Positions 31,688 to 39,275 are shown, counted from the stretch's first letter. The stretch: DNA of 64,000 bases from RGIG4034 sp045576455 (GCA_045576455.1 JAZNGM010000001.1:372001-436000); one strand, 5' to 3'. The notes: generated by a model from the sequence alone, not told the origin. Translations and numbers: made by a program.

Positions 31688-31827
31688 ATACCCTATATCT
31701 GCGGGTCTGCGAAAAGTCGGGGACTAGGATTCTGGTCGCCGGTTTTGAAACAGACAAAAAGAGCTTTGTTTCAGTGCCCGTGTCATCACAGAAGTAAAGC
31801 TCTGTGATTAGCAGGTAGAGGGTATAA
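31686..31827 (+). ncRNA. Unidentified structured element next to the 36-bp repeat array
   Basis: TTATACCCT (31686-31694) pairs with AGGGTATAA (31819-31827), extended after one mismatch by TATCTGC (31696-31702) with GCAGGTA (31811-31817). Inside are TGAAACA/TGTTTCA (31746-31773) and TCACAGA/TCTGTGA (31786-31807) hairpins, and GCGA/TCGC (31709-31739). The two hairpin loops are also complementary (AGAGCTTT at 31760-31767 with AAAGCTCT at 31796-31803), allowing a kissing or alternative fold. There is no open frame. It could be a noncoding RNA or a DNA recombination site; I recognise no known family. Confidence 0.45.
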
Positions 31828-31831
31828 TTTG

Positions 31832-31867
31832 GTTGAACGATGCACCATTCTTGGCGGGTCATTCAAC
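31832..31867 (+). repeat. 36-bp imperfect palindrome, copy 1 (forward)
   Basis: Consensus arms GTTGAACGATGCACCA and TGGCGGGTCATTCAAC around TTTT; 12 of 16 arm positions pair. This copy has one change (C in the centre). Confidence 0.95.
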
Positions 31868-32060
31868 TGAAGATGAGTTGATTTTAGATCCGTTTGCCGG
31901 AAGCGGAGTTCTCGGAGAGGCTGCGATAAGACAAAGACGAAACAGTATTCTTATTGAAAAAGACCTGGAAGCATACGAAAAAGAGAAGATTCGACTGCAG
32001 AATATAAGAAGCAACGACCCAATACAGTATTTAAAGGGTATAACGAACCGGAAGACTTAA
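31868..32060 (+). pseudogene. DNA methyltransferase C-terminal fragment
   Basis: Starting exactly at the end of repeat copy 1, the frame reads EDELILDPFAGSGVLGEAAI, then RRNSILIEKDLEAYEKEK and a stop. DPFAGSG is the AdoMet-binding motif of beta-class N4/N6 DNA methyltransferases; in those enzymes it lies near the C-terminus, so only the last quarter is present. No catalytic DPPY is left. It is therefore a remnant, probably from a phage or restriction-modification gene. The repeat supplies an in-frame upstream extension but no ribosome site. Confidence 0.75.
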
Positions 32061-32101
32061 TGAAAACTTTTGAATTGAAAGTATCTTAATAGGGAGTTTT
32101 T

Positions 32102-32137
32102 GTTGAATGACCCGCCCAAAATGGTGCATCGTTCAAC
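32102..32137 (-). repeat. 36-bp imperfect palindrome, copy 2 (reverse)
   Basis: Reverse orientation of copy 1, with one base different from the consensus near the centre. Confidence 0.95.
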
Positions 32138-32312
32138 ACTATCATATTTTGGATATGAATTAAAGCAGGGTGGAACCGGTTCCGGTGTAAAATTTATAAA
32201 AGATGGAAGTAATGGTGTAATTAACTTCCATAAACCACATTCAAACGGAATATTAAAAAGGTATGTATTAGAACAAGTAATAGATATATTAAGAAAGGAT
32301 GGCTTAGTATGA
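32138..32312 (+). pseudogene. HicA-like toxin, N-terminally truncated
   Basis: Directly after repeat copy 2 the frame reads LSYFGYELKQGGTGSGVKFI, then NFHKPHSNGILKRYVLEQVI and a stop. This is the C-terminal two thirds of a HicA mRNA-interferase; the HKPH segment includes the usual histidine. About 25 N-terminal residues are missing and the start is replaced by the repeat. Its stop overlaps the ATG of the HicB-like gene, the normal hicAB arrangement. Confidence 0.75.
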
Positions 32313-32578
32313 GTAATCTTTTAGCATACAAAAATTATAATGGAACAGTAGAGTATTCAAAAGAAGATGAATGTCTATATGGTAAAGTTATCGGTATTAA
32401 ATCTTTATTATCATATGAAGGTAATTCAGTAAAAGAACTTGAAGAAGATTTTCGTAAAGTAATTGACGAATACTTAAGTGATTGTAAAGAACGTAAAATT
32501 ACGCCGGAACAACCATATAAAGGCTCTTTTAATGTAAGAAATAATCCGGATTTACACAGAACCGTTGCTGTTGAATGA
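32309..32578 (+). CDS. HicB-like antitoxin, C-terminally truncated
   Basis: An 89-residue frame starting at ATG 32309 behind GAAAGGATGG. The N-terminal HicB domain (YNGTVEYSKEDECLYGKVIG, then GNSVKELEEDFRKVIDEYL) is complete. The C-terminal DNA-binding part, expected after KGSFNVRNNPDLHR, is lost: the frame runs into repeat copy 3 and stops at once in its TGA. Without this domain it may still bind HicA, but autoregulation is probably lost. Confidence 0.75.
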   Translation: MSNLLAYKNYNGTVEYSKEDECLYGKVIGIKSLLSYEGNSVKELEEDFRKVIDEYLSDCKERKITPEQPYKGSFNVRNNPDLHRTVAVE

Positions 32579-32605
32579 CCCGCCAAAAATGGTGCATCGT
32601 TCAAC
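32570..32605 (-). repeat. 36-bp imperfect palindrome, copy 3 (reverse)
   Basis: Exact consensus in reverse orientation. It ends the HicB-like frame. Confidence 0.95.
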
Positions 32606-32916
32606 AGTATCTATTTTAGTATGTTTCAGCTTTTCTGTTACGGTTCCAAGAATTCCGGCTGCTTCTCCAAAACTTATCCCTTCATATTCACGATCAAGGT
32701 CTATAGATGTGTTGAAATCTTTTAAAGATTTTTTCACCAAATCCGTTGCATTTTCCTCTTTTTGTGATACACTAGTGGTATAAAAAGTATCGAGTTGCGC
32801 TGCGAGAAATTCTTCACCATTGAGAACCTCGTTTGCCTTGATACTTTTTATTTTTGTTACATCATAAATTTCTCTACCTTCACTTCTATTTATAATGTTA
32901 ATTTTCCCTTCATACC
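32606..32916 (-). pseudogene. Polyvalent/phage-type protein fragment 1
   Basis: On the minus strand the frame reads IINRSEGREIYDVTKIKSIK, then a helical block and DLDREYEGISFGEAAGILGT, VTEKLKHTKID, ending at repeat copy 3. The second half is homologous to fragments at 32953-33598 and 34862-35320. These look like internal pieces of a very large multi-domain protein of phages or conjugative elements. Both ends are cut by repeats; no start signal is present. Confidence 0.6.
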
Positions 32917-32952
32917 GTTGAATGACCCGCCAAAAATGGTGCATCGTTCAAC
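32917..32952 (-). repeat. 36-bp imperfect palindrome, copy 4 (reverse)
   Basis: Exact consensus in reverse orientation. Confidence 0.95.
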
Positions 32953-33598
32953 CACGTACTGCGTCTTTTCAATAACCGGACGCATTACTTCCGTAGTAAG
33001 CATCTGGAATTCCCTCCAGGATAAATCTCTTGCATTTTGAAGGTATGTAAACATGGTTTCCAGATTTTCTGCCAAAGTATCCGCACTATATGTACTGTAA
33101 TAGTCTTTTACAAGCTTACCGGCAATTCTCTTTATCTGTTCTGTATCAATCTTAGTACGTTTCAGTTTTTCTGTTACGGTACCAAGAATTCCGGCTGCTT
33201 CTCCAAAGCTTATTCCTTCATATTCACGGTCAAGGTCTATGGATGTGTTGAAATTTTTTAGAGATTTTTTAATTTCTCTATTGTCAGTTCCCATAGTTTT
33301 GGATATACTATTTACAGAAGCAGTATTGGTTGGCGTGGCAAGAGAGCTGTTTACAGTGACTCCCCCGTCGAGAGGCAATACTGCTTCTTTTATATTTTTG
33401 TCAAAATATATTAATTTCCCTTCAGGCGTTAATATTCTATGCACTTTATAATAATTCTTATTTGTTTCTTTTACAGTCACTGCCACGTTCCCTCGAACCC
33501 CATTTACTTCAACCGGTGCAGCCAATGTTATTGTTCCATATTCTCTTCCTTTATGGTCACCTTTAGATTTTATAACAACACCTTTTTTTAATACTTTT
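32953..33598 (-). pseudogene. Polyvalent/phage-type protein fragment 2, with nuclease-like N-terminal part
   Basis: The minus-strand frame, entered from repeat copy 5, reads KVLKKGVVIKSKGDHKGREY, then VTVKETNKNYYKVHRILTPE with GKLIYFD, a pattern that reminds me of PBECR/MuF-type phage nuclease domains (uncertain), then a linker, then the shared block DREYEGISFGEAAGILGTVT and IAGKLVKDYYSTYSADTLAE, ending at repeat copy 4. It runs further into the shared block than fragment 1. It has no own start; it is a captured piece rather than a gene. Confidence 0.6.
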
Positions 33599-33634
33599 GT
33601 TGAATGACCCGCCAAAAATGGTGCATCGTTCAAC
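33599..33634 (-). repeat. 36-bp imperfect palindrome, copy 5 (reverse)
   Basis: Exact consensus in reverse orientation. Confidence 0.95.
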
Positions 33635-33681
33635 TGAATAAACTTTATGGATTATAATAAATAAAAGGGAGAGGATGATTA

Positions 33682-33816
33682 ATGAGAATAAAACAATATA
33701 GTATAAGATATGTTTCATTAAAGGAGCAAGAAGATGAAATGTTATTATTTGGTCAATTTTTAGATGATTTTTATAATGCTAAAAGTAAGGAAAAATACAG
33801 GGGGACAGTTGAATGA
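33682..33816 (+). CDS. Small hypothetical protein, 44 residues
   Basis: ATG 33682 follows GGGAGAGGATG. The protein reads MRIKQYSIRYVSLKEQEDEM, then LLFGQFLDDFYNAK and ends KYRGTVE. Its stop overlaps the next ATG (ATGA), so the two small genes look translationally coupled. The family is unknown. It lies in the longest segment of the repeat array. Confidence 0.5.
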   Translation: MRIKQYSIRYVSLKEQEDEMLLFGQFLDDFYNAKSKEKYRGTVE

Positions 33817-34010
33817 AAATAGTTGAAGATTTAAGAAAAGATAAGGAAGTACAGGAATTAAAAAAAGCGTACAAAGAAAAGTACAAAAAGAATGCACCGC
33901 CATATAACTATGATGATTATGCCGGGATTGAAGATTATAAGAAAAAATTAAAAGAAAGACTTGAAAAGCACCCTGCCATTGTTTGCAAAGTGCTTTCTAG
34001 TACCACATAA
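33813..34010 (+). CDS. Small basic hypothetical protein, 65 residues
   Basis: A Lys-rich helical protein (MKIVEDLRKDKEVQELKKAY, then YNYDDYAGIEDYKKKLKERL) coupled to the preceding small gene. The last residues run into a convergent gene, so the 3' end may be truncated. I do not recognise it. Phage or mobile-element origin is likely from the context. Confidence 0.5.
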   Translation: MKIVEDLRKDKEVQELKKAYKEKYKKNAPPYNYDDYAGIEDYKKKLKERLEKHPAIVCKVLSSTT

Positions 34011-34236
34011 CCAATCTTTCTTCAGGTATTTCTTCTTTATCTTTCATTTCAAGCAATGCATCTATTGCATGATTCAGATAAATGGGAAATTCATTATCTA
34101 ATTCTGAAACATTAGATTCAATCGTTTTTCCGCTTTCAATATCAATAGAAATACTACCTATTTTGCCACTATCTTCAGGATCGTATTCTGCCGATATAAT
34201 ACCATTATTCTTTTTTATATTTTTTAATTTTAGCAT
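33997..34236 (-). CDS. Hypothetical protein, 79 residues
   Basis: ATG 34236 has AGGTGA 5 nt upstream. The protein (MLKLKNIKKNNGIISAEYDP, then GSISIDIESGKTIESNVSEL) has alternating beta strands and an acidic C-terminal helix. Its start lies 32 bp inside the end of the MuF-type fragment, as in a phage gene cluster. No family recognised, but similar short proteins accompany phage head genes. Confidence 0.55.
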   Translation of the reverse strand: MLKLKNIKKNNGIISAEYDPEDSGKIGSISIDIESGKTIESNVSELDNEFPIYLNHAIDALLEMKDKEEIPEERLVMWY

Positions 34237-34825
34237 AATATTCACCTGCTTCCTTGGAATAGTTATATTTCTGTGTTGCCCGTTTGTGTGCTTCTTCTTG
34301 AGAAAGTCCTTCTTTCATCAATTTTCTTTCCATCAGTTCATGTTTTAACATTGTAATATCATGTTGTTCAGGCTTTCCTTCTGTTAATCTTCGCCAAGAT
34401 TCAGCCATCATATAATCATGCTTTTTAAGAAAGATAAAATCTTTGACTGATTGTATATCTTCTTCTGTCATACCTGTTGCTTTTGATATTTTTGCAACAT
34501 CTGTTGTCATACTGCGTACTAACCCATAATATCTTTCTGCGTGTTCCCCAGTTTTTTTCCCAAAAGGATTTCTTGCACCACTCACTGCACCTGATGTAAT
34601 TATACCATTTTCTTCCTGTTTTTTAAAGTTTTCCGTGGCTTTCAGGTACTTCTTCTTGTATTCTTCAAAGTCCTTCGTCTTGTCAAGTCCAAAATATGCT
34701 GCACGTTCCTTTAAAGTTTCAAGTTCTGATTCATCTAATGCCCATCTTGCACGTTGTAACAATGCCCATCTGCAATTACAATCTTCACCCGGTTTACCAA
34801 AATCACCCGGAAATCTTGGCTTAAA
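34205..34825 (-). pseudogene. Phage minor head (SPP1 gp7/MuF-type) protein, C-terminal fragment
   Basis: From the edge of repeat copy 6 the minus-strand frame reads FKPRFPGDFGKPGEDCNCRW, then ALLQRARWALDESELETLKE and AAYFGLDKTKDFEEYKKKYL. CNCRW followed by this helix is the junction after the MuF/gp7 portal-associated domain of many Firmicutes phages. The catalytic or head part upstream is absent, cut exactly at the repeat. The downstream small gene is kept in its natural order, so the segment was captured as a block. Confidence 0.7.
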
Positions 34826-34861
34826 GTTGAACGATGCACCATTTTTGGCGGGTCATTCAAC
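34826..34861 (+). repeat. 36-bp imperfect palindrome, copy 6 (forward)
   Basis: Exact consensus, forward orientation. It separates the phage-head fragment from polyvalent-type fragment 3. Confidence 0.95.
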
Positions 34862-35320
34862 GGAATTCCCTCCATGATAAATCTCTTGCATTTTGAAGGT
34901 ATGTAAACATGGTTTCCAGATTTTCTGCCAAGGTTTCCGCACTATATGTACTGTAATAGTCTTTTACAAGCTTACCGGCAATTCTCTTTATCTGCTCCGT
35001 ATCAACCTTAGTACGTTTCAGCTTTTCTGTTACGGTTCCAAGAATTCCGGCTGCTTCTCCAAAGCTTATCCCTTCATATTCACGGTCAAGGTCTATAGAT
35101 GTTTTGAAATCTTTTAAAGATTTTTTGATTTCACTATTTTCCCTATTGTCATCTGAAACTTTTTTGGATACAATATTGTCAAAAGAAGTTTTTATGCTGA
35201 TTGTTTGCTTGGGCAATGAGAGCCCTCTGCCAAGCACAGTATCGAGACTTCTTTTTTTGTCTGGAAAGATTCGGTTATCATCCTGAAATATAACATATGA
35301 CAGCATATCTTCTTTACCAT
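34862..35320 (-). pseudogene. Polyvalent/phage-type protein fragment 3
   Basis: The minus-strand frame reads GKEDMLSYVIFQDDNRIFPD, a linker, then the shared block DREYEGISFGEAAGILGTVT and YSAETLAENLETMFTYLQNA, and is cut after SWREF by repeat copy 6. Its N-terminal part differs from those of fragments 1 and 2 while the later part is nearly identical, so three related genes contributed. The left-hand edge is the junction with the gpsA remnant. Confidence 0.6.
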
Positions 35321-35323
35321 ATA

Positions 35324-35464
35324 GCGGTATGGTTAGGACCGGGATATGTAGAAGAATTCTACCGGGGCGTGCCGAATTGTATGGTAATTGACAGTACCAG
35401 GGAACTTGTAAAAGATATGCTGATACGTGATTTTTCAAGCGATTTGATCCGCTTCTATTTATAG
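35324..35464 (+). pseudogene. Glycerol-3-phosphate dehydrogenase remnant
   Basis: The frame reads VWLGPGYVEEFYRGVPNCMV, then REL-VKDMLIRDFSSDLIRFY and a stop. It is closely similar to residues about 215-260 of the helix-turn-helix/GpsA fusion at 30.3 kb but is a separate, diverged copy. Only about 46 codons remain. It marks the right edge of the island. Confidence 0.8.
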
Positions 35465-35557
35465 TATTACTTGTCCATTCTTAGGAAAGATAGTATATTA
35501 TATAAAACGAAGCTTGGTAGCTTTTTGGTTTACCAACAGAAAAGGGGAAACTGTTAC

Positions 35558-36229
35558 GTGAAAAGAAATGTAGACATGTCGGAAATATCCGATGGAAAAT
35601 TGTATGGACTCAACGATATGGTAAAAGTAGATTGTCAGGATTGTAAGGGGTGTTCTGTCTGCTGCCATATTATGGGGGATACCATTGTGCTGGACCCGTT
35701 AGATGTACATTTGTTAAAAACAAATCTGAATGTAAGTTTTGAAGAACTTATGCAAACGTCCTTGGAGCTTAAGGTCCGTGAAGGCTTTATTCTTCCGTCT
35801 CTAAAACTGGATGCAACAAAAGGATGTACATTCTTAAATGAAGAAGGAAGATGCACTGTCCATGCTTTCAGGCCGGGACTTTGCAGAATTTTCCCGTTAG
35901 GACGTTTTTACCGACATGAAACAAGGGATTTCCTTTACTTTTTACAGACGAAGGAATGCGTTTATGAAAACCGCACTAAGATGAAGGTGAGCAAATGGAT
36001 TGGTGTTCCAAACCTTAAGCAAAATCAGGAGTTTATAGCAGCCTGGCATTATTTTTTGAAAGATATCCGGGATACCTATATGAAGACGCAGGAAGATTAC
36101 GAGGCTAACGAAGGAAAAATTAAAAAAATAAATTTATTAATTTTGCAGGAATTTTACATAAATGATTTTGATAAAGAAAAATCGATTTATGAACAGTTAA
36201 CTGAAAAAATAGCAAGTCTTACAGTATAA
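35558..36229 (+). CDS. YkgJ family cysteine-cluster (zinc/iron-binding) protein
   Basis: A 223-residue protein starting at GTG 35558 (AAAGGGGAAAC upstream; homologues begin at this point). DCQDCKGCSVCCHIMG and GCTFLNEEGRCTVHAFRPGL with CRIFPLGR form the YkgJ cysteine cluster, plus a later KECVYE. The cysteines probably bind a metal or iron-sulfur cluster. The function of YkgJ proteins is poorly known. It is the first intact core-type gene right of the island. Confidence 0.8.
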   Translation: MKRNVDMSEISDGKLYGLNDMVKVDCQDCKGCSVCCHIMGDTIVLDPLDVHLLKTNLNVSFEELMQTSLELKVREGFILPSLKLDATKGCTFLNEEGRCTVHAFRPGLCRIFPLGRFYRHETRDFLYFLQTKECVYENRTKMKVSKWIGVPNLKQNQEFIAAWHYFLKDIRDTYMKTQEDYEANEGKIKKINLLILQEFYINDFDKEKSIYEQLTEKIASLTV

Positions 36230-36299
36230 TTATAATGATTTGTCCAAATACTATCCTTAAAAATTAACGGGCTTTGAACGGTCCGGAAAGGAGACATAT

Positions 36300-36497
36300 A
36301 TGGCAAAAATTATAGATGGTCTTGCTTTGGCACTTATTATTATCGGTGCTATTAACTGGGGACTTGTAGGCTTTTTTGAGTTTGACCTTGTTGCTACGTT
36401 ATTCGGAGATATGTCAGCATTCTCAAGGATCGTATACGGCATAATCGGAATATGTGGATTGTATTCCCTCGCATTATATAGGAGAATACATGATTAA
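36300..36497 (+). CDS. DUF378 family small membrane protein
   Basis: A 65-residue protein with two hydrophobic helices: LALALIIIGAINWGLVGFFE and IVYGIIGICGLYSLALY. GAINWGLVGF is the DUF378 signature. AAAGGAGAC precedes the ATG. The function of the family is unknown. It is a single-gene unit ending in a strong terminator. Confidence 0.88.
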   Translation: MAKIIDGLALALIIIGAINWGLVGFFEFDLVATLFGDMSAFSRIVYGIIGICGLYSLALYRRIHD

Positions 36498-36541
36498 TCG
36501 TAATAATTAACTTTACTTTTTCACTTTAATGTGACAAAATA

Positions 36542-36570
36542 AGAATGCTGGAAACAGCATTCTTTTTTTT
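36542..36570 (+). terminator. Rho-independent terminator
   Basis: AGAATGCTG-GAAA-CAGCATTCT followed by TTTTTTT: perfect 9-bp stem with a GNRA-type loop. Confidence 0.95.
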
Positions 36571-36629
36571 ACATTATAGGAAAATGCACGAAAAGTAGTA
36601 ATTGTTAATTATAGAAAGGATATAAAGTT

Positions 36630-38270
36630 ATGCCTATTACAGATGTACTTGAAAGAAATTGTAAACTTTATGGAGATGATATCTCACTTGTAGAGATTAA
36701 TCCTGAGATAAAAGAAGTAAGAAGGGTTACATGGAAGGAATATGAGTTAATCGAATCCAACCCGATGACACATTACCGTAGAGAGATTACCTGGAATGTT
36801 TTCAATGAAAAAGCAAACCGTTTTGCAAATCTTCTTATTAACAGAGGTATTAAAAAGGGAGATAAGGTGGCTATTCTTCTTATGAATTGTCTTGAGTGGC
36901 TTCCTATTTATTTTGGTATTTTGAAAACAGGAGCACTTGCAGTACCGCTTAACTTCCGTTATGCGCCGGATGAAATAGAATATTGCTTAAATCTTGCAGA
37001 TGTGGATATTTTGGTATTTGGGCCGGAGTTTATCGGACGTGTGGAAGGCATTGCACAGAAAATAAGCAAAAACAGATTGTTGTTTTATGTAGGTGACAAC
37101 TGTCCTTCTTTTGCCGAGGATTATGTGTCCCTTACGGCGAATTGCTCAAGTCAGATGCCGCTTGTAAAGCTTACGGATAAAGATGATGCAGCTATCTATT
37201 TTTCATCGGGAACAACAGGCTTCCCGAAAGCTATTTTACATAATCATGAAAGTTTGATGCATGCCTGCAAGGTGGAACAGAATCATCACGGACAGAAGAA
37301 GGATGACGTGTTCTTGTGTATTCCGCCACTTTACCATACCGGTGCCAAGATGCATTGGTTTGGTTCATTCCTTGAAGGTGGAAAAGCCATTCTATTAAAG
37401 GGAACAAAACCGGAAGTTATTTTGGACGCGGTTTCTAAAGAAAAATGCAGCATTGTTTGGTTACTGGTTCCGTGGGCACAGGATATTTTGGATGCTATTG
37501 ACAGGGGAGATGTGAAGCTTGAAGATTATGAGTTGTCACAGTGGAGACTTATGCACATCGGTGCACAGCCGGTTCCACCAAGCTTAATTGCAAGATGGAA
37601 GGAAAAATTCCCAAATCATCAGTATGATACCAATTATGGACTAAGTGAGTCAATAGGACCGGGATGCGTACATCTGGGTGTTGAAAACATACATAAAGTC
37701 GGTGCTATCGGTAAGGCCGGCTATGGTTGGAGAACCAAGATTGTCGATGAGCACGGTGTTGAACTTCCGCGTGGTGAAGTGGGTGAGCTTTGCGTAGAAG
37801 GACCGGGTGTTATGACCTGCTATTATAAGGATGAACAGGCAACGAATGACGTGCTTAAAGATGGCTGGTTATTTACCGGTGATATGGCGCGTGAAGACGA
37901 GGATGGATTTATTTTCCTTGTTGACCGTAAGAAGGACGTTGTTATCAGTGGTGGTGAAAATATTTATCCGGTTCAGATAGAAGATTTCTTACGTGCGTAT
38001 GACAAGATTAAGGACGTAGCAGTAATTGGTGTGCCGGATGCACGATTGGGAGAAGTAACGGCAGCTATTATTGAGGTTAAGCAGGGCTTTGAATGTACAC
38101 AGGAAGAGATTCAGGAATACTGCCAGAATCTTCCGAGATATAAAAGACCGCATCAGATTATTTTTGCGGATATACCGAGAAATCCGACCGGTAAAATTGA
38201 AAAGCCGAAGTTAAGAGAAATGTATGGCGGTAAGAGTCTCGTGGCTAAGCAAAATGAAATTCAGGGATAA
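36630..38270 (+). CDS. AMP-dependent acyl-CoA synthetase family protein
   Basis: A 546-residue adenylate-forming enzyme. Motifs in order: P-loop FSSGTTGFPKAIL (about 191-203), TNYGLSESIGPG (about 331-342), GWLFTGDMAREDEDGF, DRKKDVVISGGENIYPVQIE, and the catalytic lysine in NPTGKIEKPKLRE near the C-terminus. Such enzymes activate a carboxylic acid as acyl-AMP and transfer it to CoA. The substrate is not clear; medium- or long-chain fatty acids or aromatic acids are possible. AGAAAGGAT precedes the ATG. It stands alone before the purine genes. Confidence 0.88.
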   Translation: MPITDVLERNCKLYGDDISLVEINPEIKEVRRVTWKEYELIESNPMTHYRREITWNVFNEKANRFANLLINRGIKKGDKVAILLMNCLEWLPIYFGILKTGALAVPLNFRYAPDEIEYCLNLADVDILVFGPEFIGRVEGIAQKISKNRLLFYVGDNCPSFAEDYVSLTANCSSQMPLVKLTDKDDAAIYFSSGTTGFPKAILHNHESLMHACKVEQNHHGQKKDDVFLCIPPLYHTGAKMHWFGSFLEGGKAILLKGTKPEVILDAVSKEKCSIVWLLVPWAQDILDAIDRGDVKLEDYELSQWRLMHIGAQPVPPSLIARWKEKFPNHQYDTNYGLSESIGPGCVHLGVENIHKVGAIGKAGYGWRTKIVDEHGVELPRGEVGELCVEGPGVMTCYYKDEQATNDVLKDGWLFTGDMAREDEDGFIFLVDRKKDVVISGGENIYPVQIEDFLRAYDKIKDVAVIGVPDARLGEVTAAIIEVKQGFECTQEEIQEYCQNLPRYKRPHQIIFADIPRNPTGKIEKPKLREMYGGKSLVAKQNEIQG

Positions 38271-38287
38271 TAAACGGTTTATTATAC

Positions 38288-38316
38288 TTGCGTTACATTT
38301 CTTTTAGTGCTATGAT
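38288..38316 (+). promoter_or_regulatory. Promoter of the ZTP-riboswitch transcript
   Basis: TTGCGT (38288-38293), 17-bp spacer, TATGAT (38311-38316). The transcript would start just before the aptamer. Confidence 0.65.
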
Positions 38317-38317
38317 G

Positions 38318-38455
38318 AAACCGTATACGACTGACGGATACAGAATAACTGTAAAGTGGAATTGACCACGTGGAGTATATGTATATTAAAGCCGACCGTC
38401 TGGGCATAAAGTCTTTATCAAGGGATAAAGAAGTTTGCCCGGAGGCCGGCTTAAA
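38318..38455 (+). ncRNA. ZTP (pfl) riboswitch
   Basis: ACGACTGACGG (38327-38337), then a hairpin AGTGGAATTGACCAC followed by GTGGAGTAT, and GCCGACCGTCTGGGCA (38391-38406), which are the conserved halves of the ZTP aptamer in the right order. It senses ZMP/ZTP, which builds up when 10-formyl-tetrahydrofolate is short, and normally turns on purine and one-carbon genes. A complementary TTTGCCCGG-AGGCCGGC (38435-38450) can pair with the 3' part of the aptamer as the expression platform. The genes downstream use ZMP (AICAR) and its product, which fits exactly. Confidence 0.92.
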
Positions 38456-38518
38456 CTGACATTAGGGGTTGTAAGTGGCAACGTGGCATAGAGTTAAGAA
38501 AGGATGGAGGAAGAGAAA

Positions 38519-39232
38519 ATGGAAATGAGAAATTTGCAGGAAGAGCTTAAGAAAAATGCTTATCCGGGAAGAGGCATCGTAATCGGAAGAAGTGCGGATG
38601 GCAAAAAAGCGGTTACAGCTTATTTCATTATGGGAAGAAGCGTAAACAGCAGAAACAGAGTATTTGTACAGGATGGCGAGGGTATACGCACACAGGCGTT
38701 TGACCCGTCTAAGTTATCGGATCCTTCTTTAATTATTTATGCACCGGTAAGAGTTTTAGGTAATAAGACTATCGTAAGCAACGGTGACCAGACAGATACG
38801 GTATATGACGGACTTAAAGACGGACTTACATTTGAACAGTCCTTAAGATGCAGGGAGTTTGAGCCGGACGATCCTAATTACACACCACGTATTTCCGGTG
38901 TTATGGAAATCGAGGACGGATATTATGCATATTCCATGTCAATTTTAAAGAGCAATAACGGTAATCCTGCAGCTTGCAACAGATATACTTTCTCATATAA
39001 GAATCCGGTAGCAGGTGAAGGACACTTTATCCATACATACATGTGTGACGGCGATCCGCTTCCAAGCTTTGAGGGAGAACCGGAATGGGTATCTATCGGT
39101 AATGACATTAACGAGTTTACGGATATGTTATGGAACAGCTTAAATGAAGAAAATAAAGTTTCACTTTTTGTAAGATTTATTGATATTGCAACAGGTGCAT
39201 ACGAAACGAAAATTGTAAATAAGAACGTATAA
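38519..39232 (+). CDS. purO: IMP cyclohydrolase, archaeal PurO type
   Basis: A 237-residue protein: NAYPGRGIVIGRSADGKKAV, YFIMGRSVNSRNRVF, and CNRYTFSYKNPVAGEGHFIH are typical of the PurO (IMP_cyclohyd) family. It closes formyl-AICAR to IMP, the last step of purine synthesis. ATG 38519 has GGAGG 8 nt upstream; an ATG at 38504 lacks spacing. It is followed by AICAR formyltransferase as a separate gene, replacing the usual bifunctional PurH. It is controlled by the ZTP riboswitch. Confidence 0.9.
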   Translation: MEMRNLQEELKKNAYPGRGIVIGRSADGKKAVTAYFIMGRSVNSRNRVFVQDGEGIRTQAFDPSKLSDPSLIIYAPVRVLGNKTIVSNGDQTDTVYDGLKDGLTFEQSLRCREFEPDDPNYTPRISGVMEIEDGYYAYSMSILKSNNGNPAACNRYTFSYKNPVAGEGHFIHTYMCDGDPLPSFEGEPEWVSIGNDINEFTDMLWNSLNEENKVSLFVRFIDIATGAYETKIVNKNV

Positions 39233-39275
39233 AATAACAACGTATAAAATAACAACAGATAAATCGGAGGATATC

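Noticed and set aside
31832..34861. CRISPR array
   Set aside because: The repeats are 36 bp and nearly identical, but spacers are 234 to 1191 bp, irregular, and contain gene fragments; orientation changes within the array, and no cas genes are present.
31832..34861. Integron attC sites
   Set aside because: The ends GTTGAAC and ATTCAAC fit the core-site pattern GTTRRRY/RYYYAAC, but their order is reversed (attC begins with RYYYAAC), 36 bp is shorter than known attC sites, and there is no integron integrase in the window.
27251..35464. Complete prophage or insertion sequence
   Set aside because: Phage-like pieces are present, but there is no integrase, terminase, capsid or transposase gene, and most phage-type frames are fragments.
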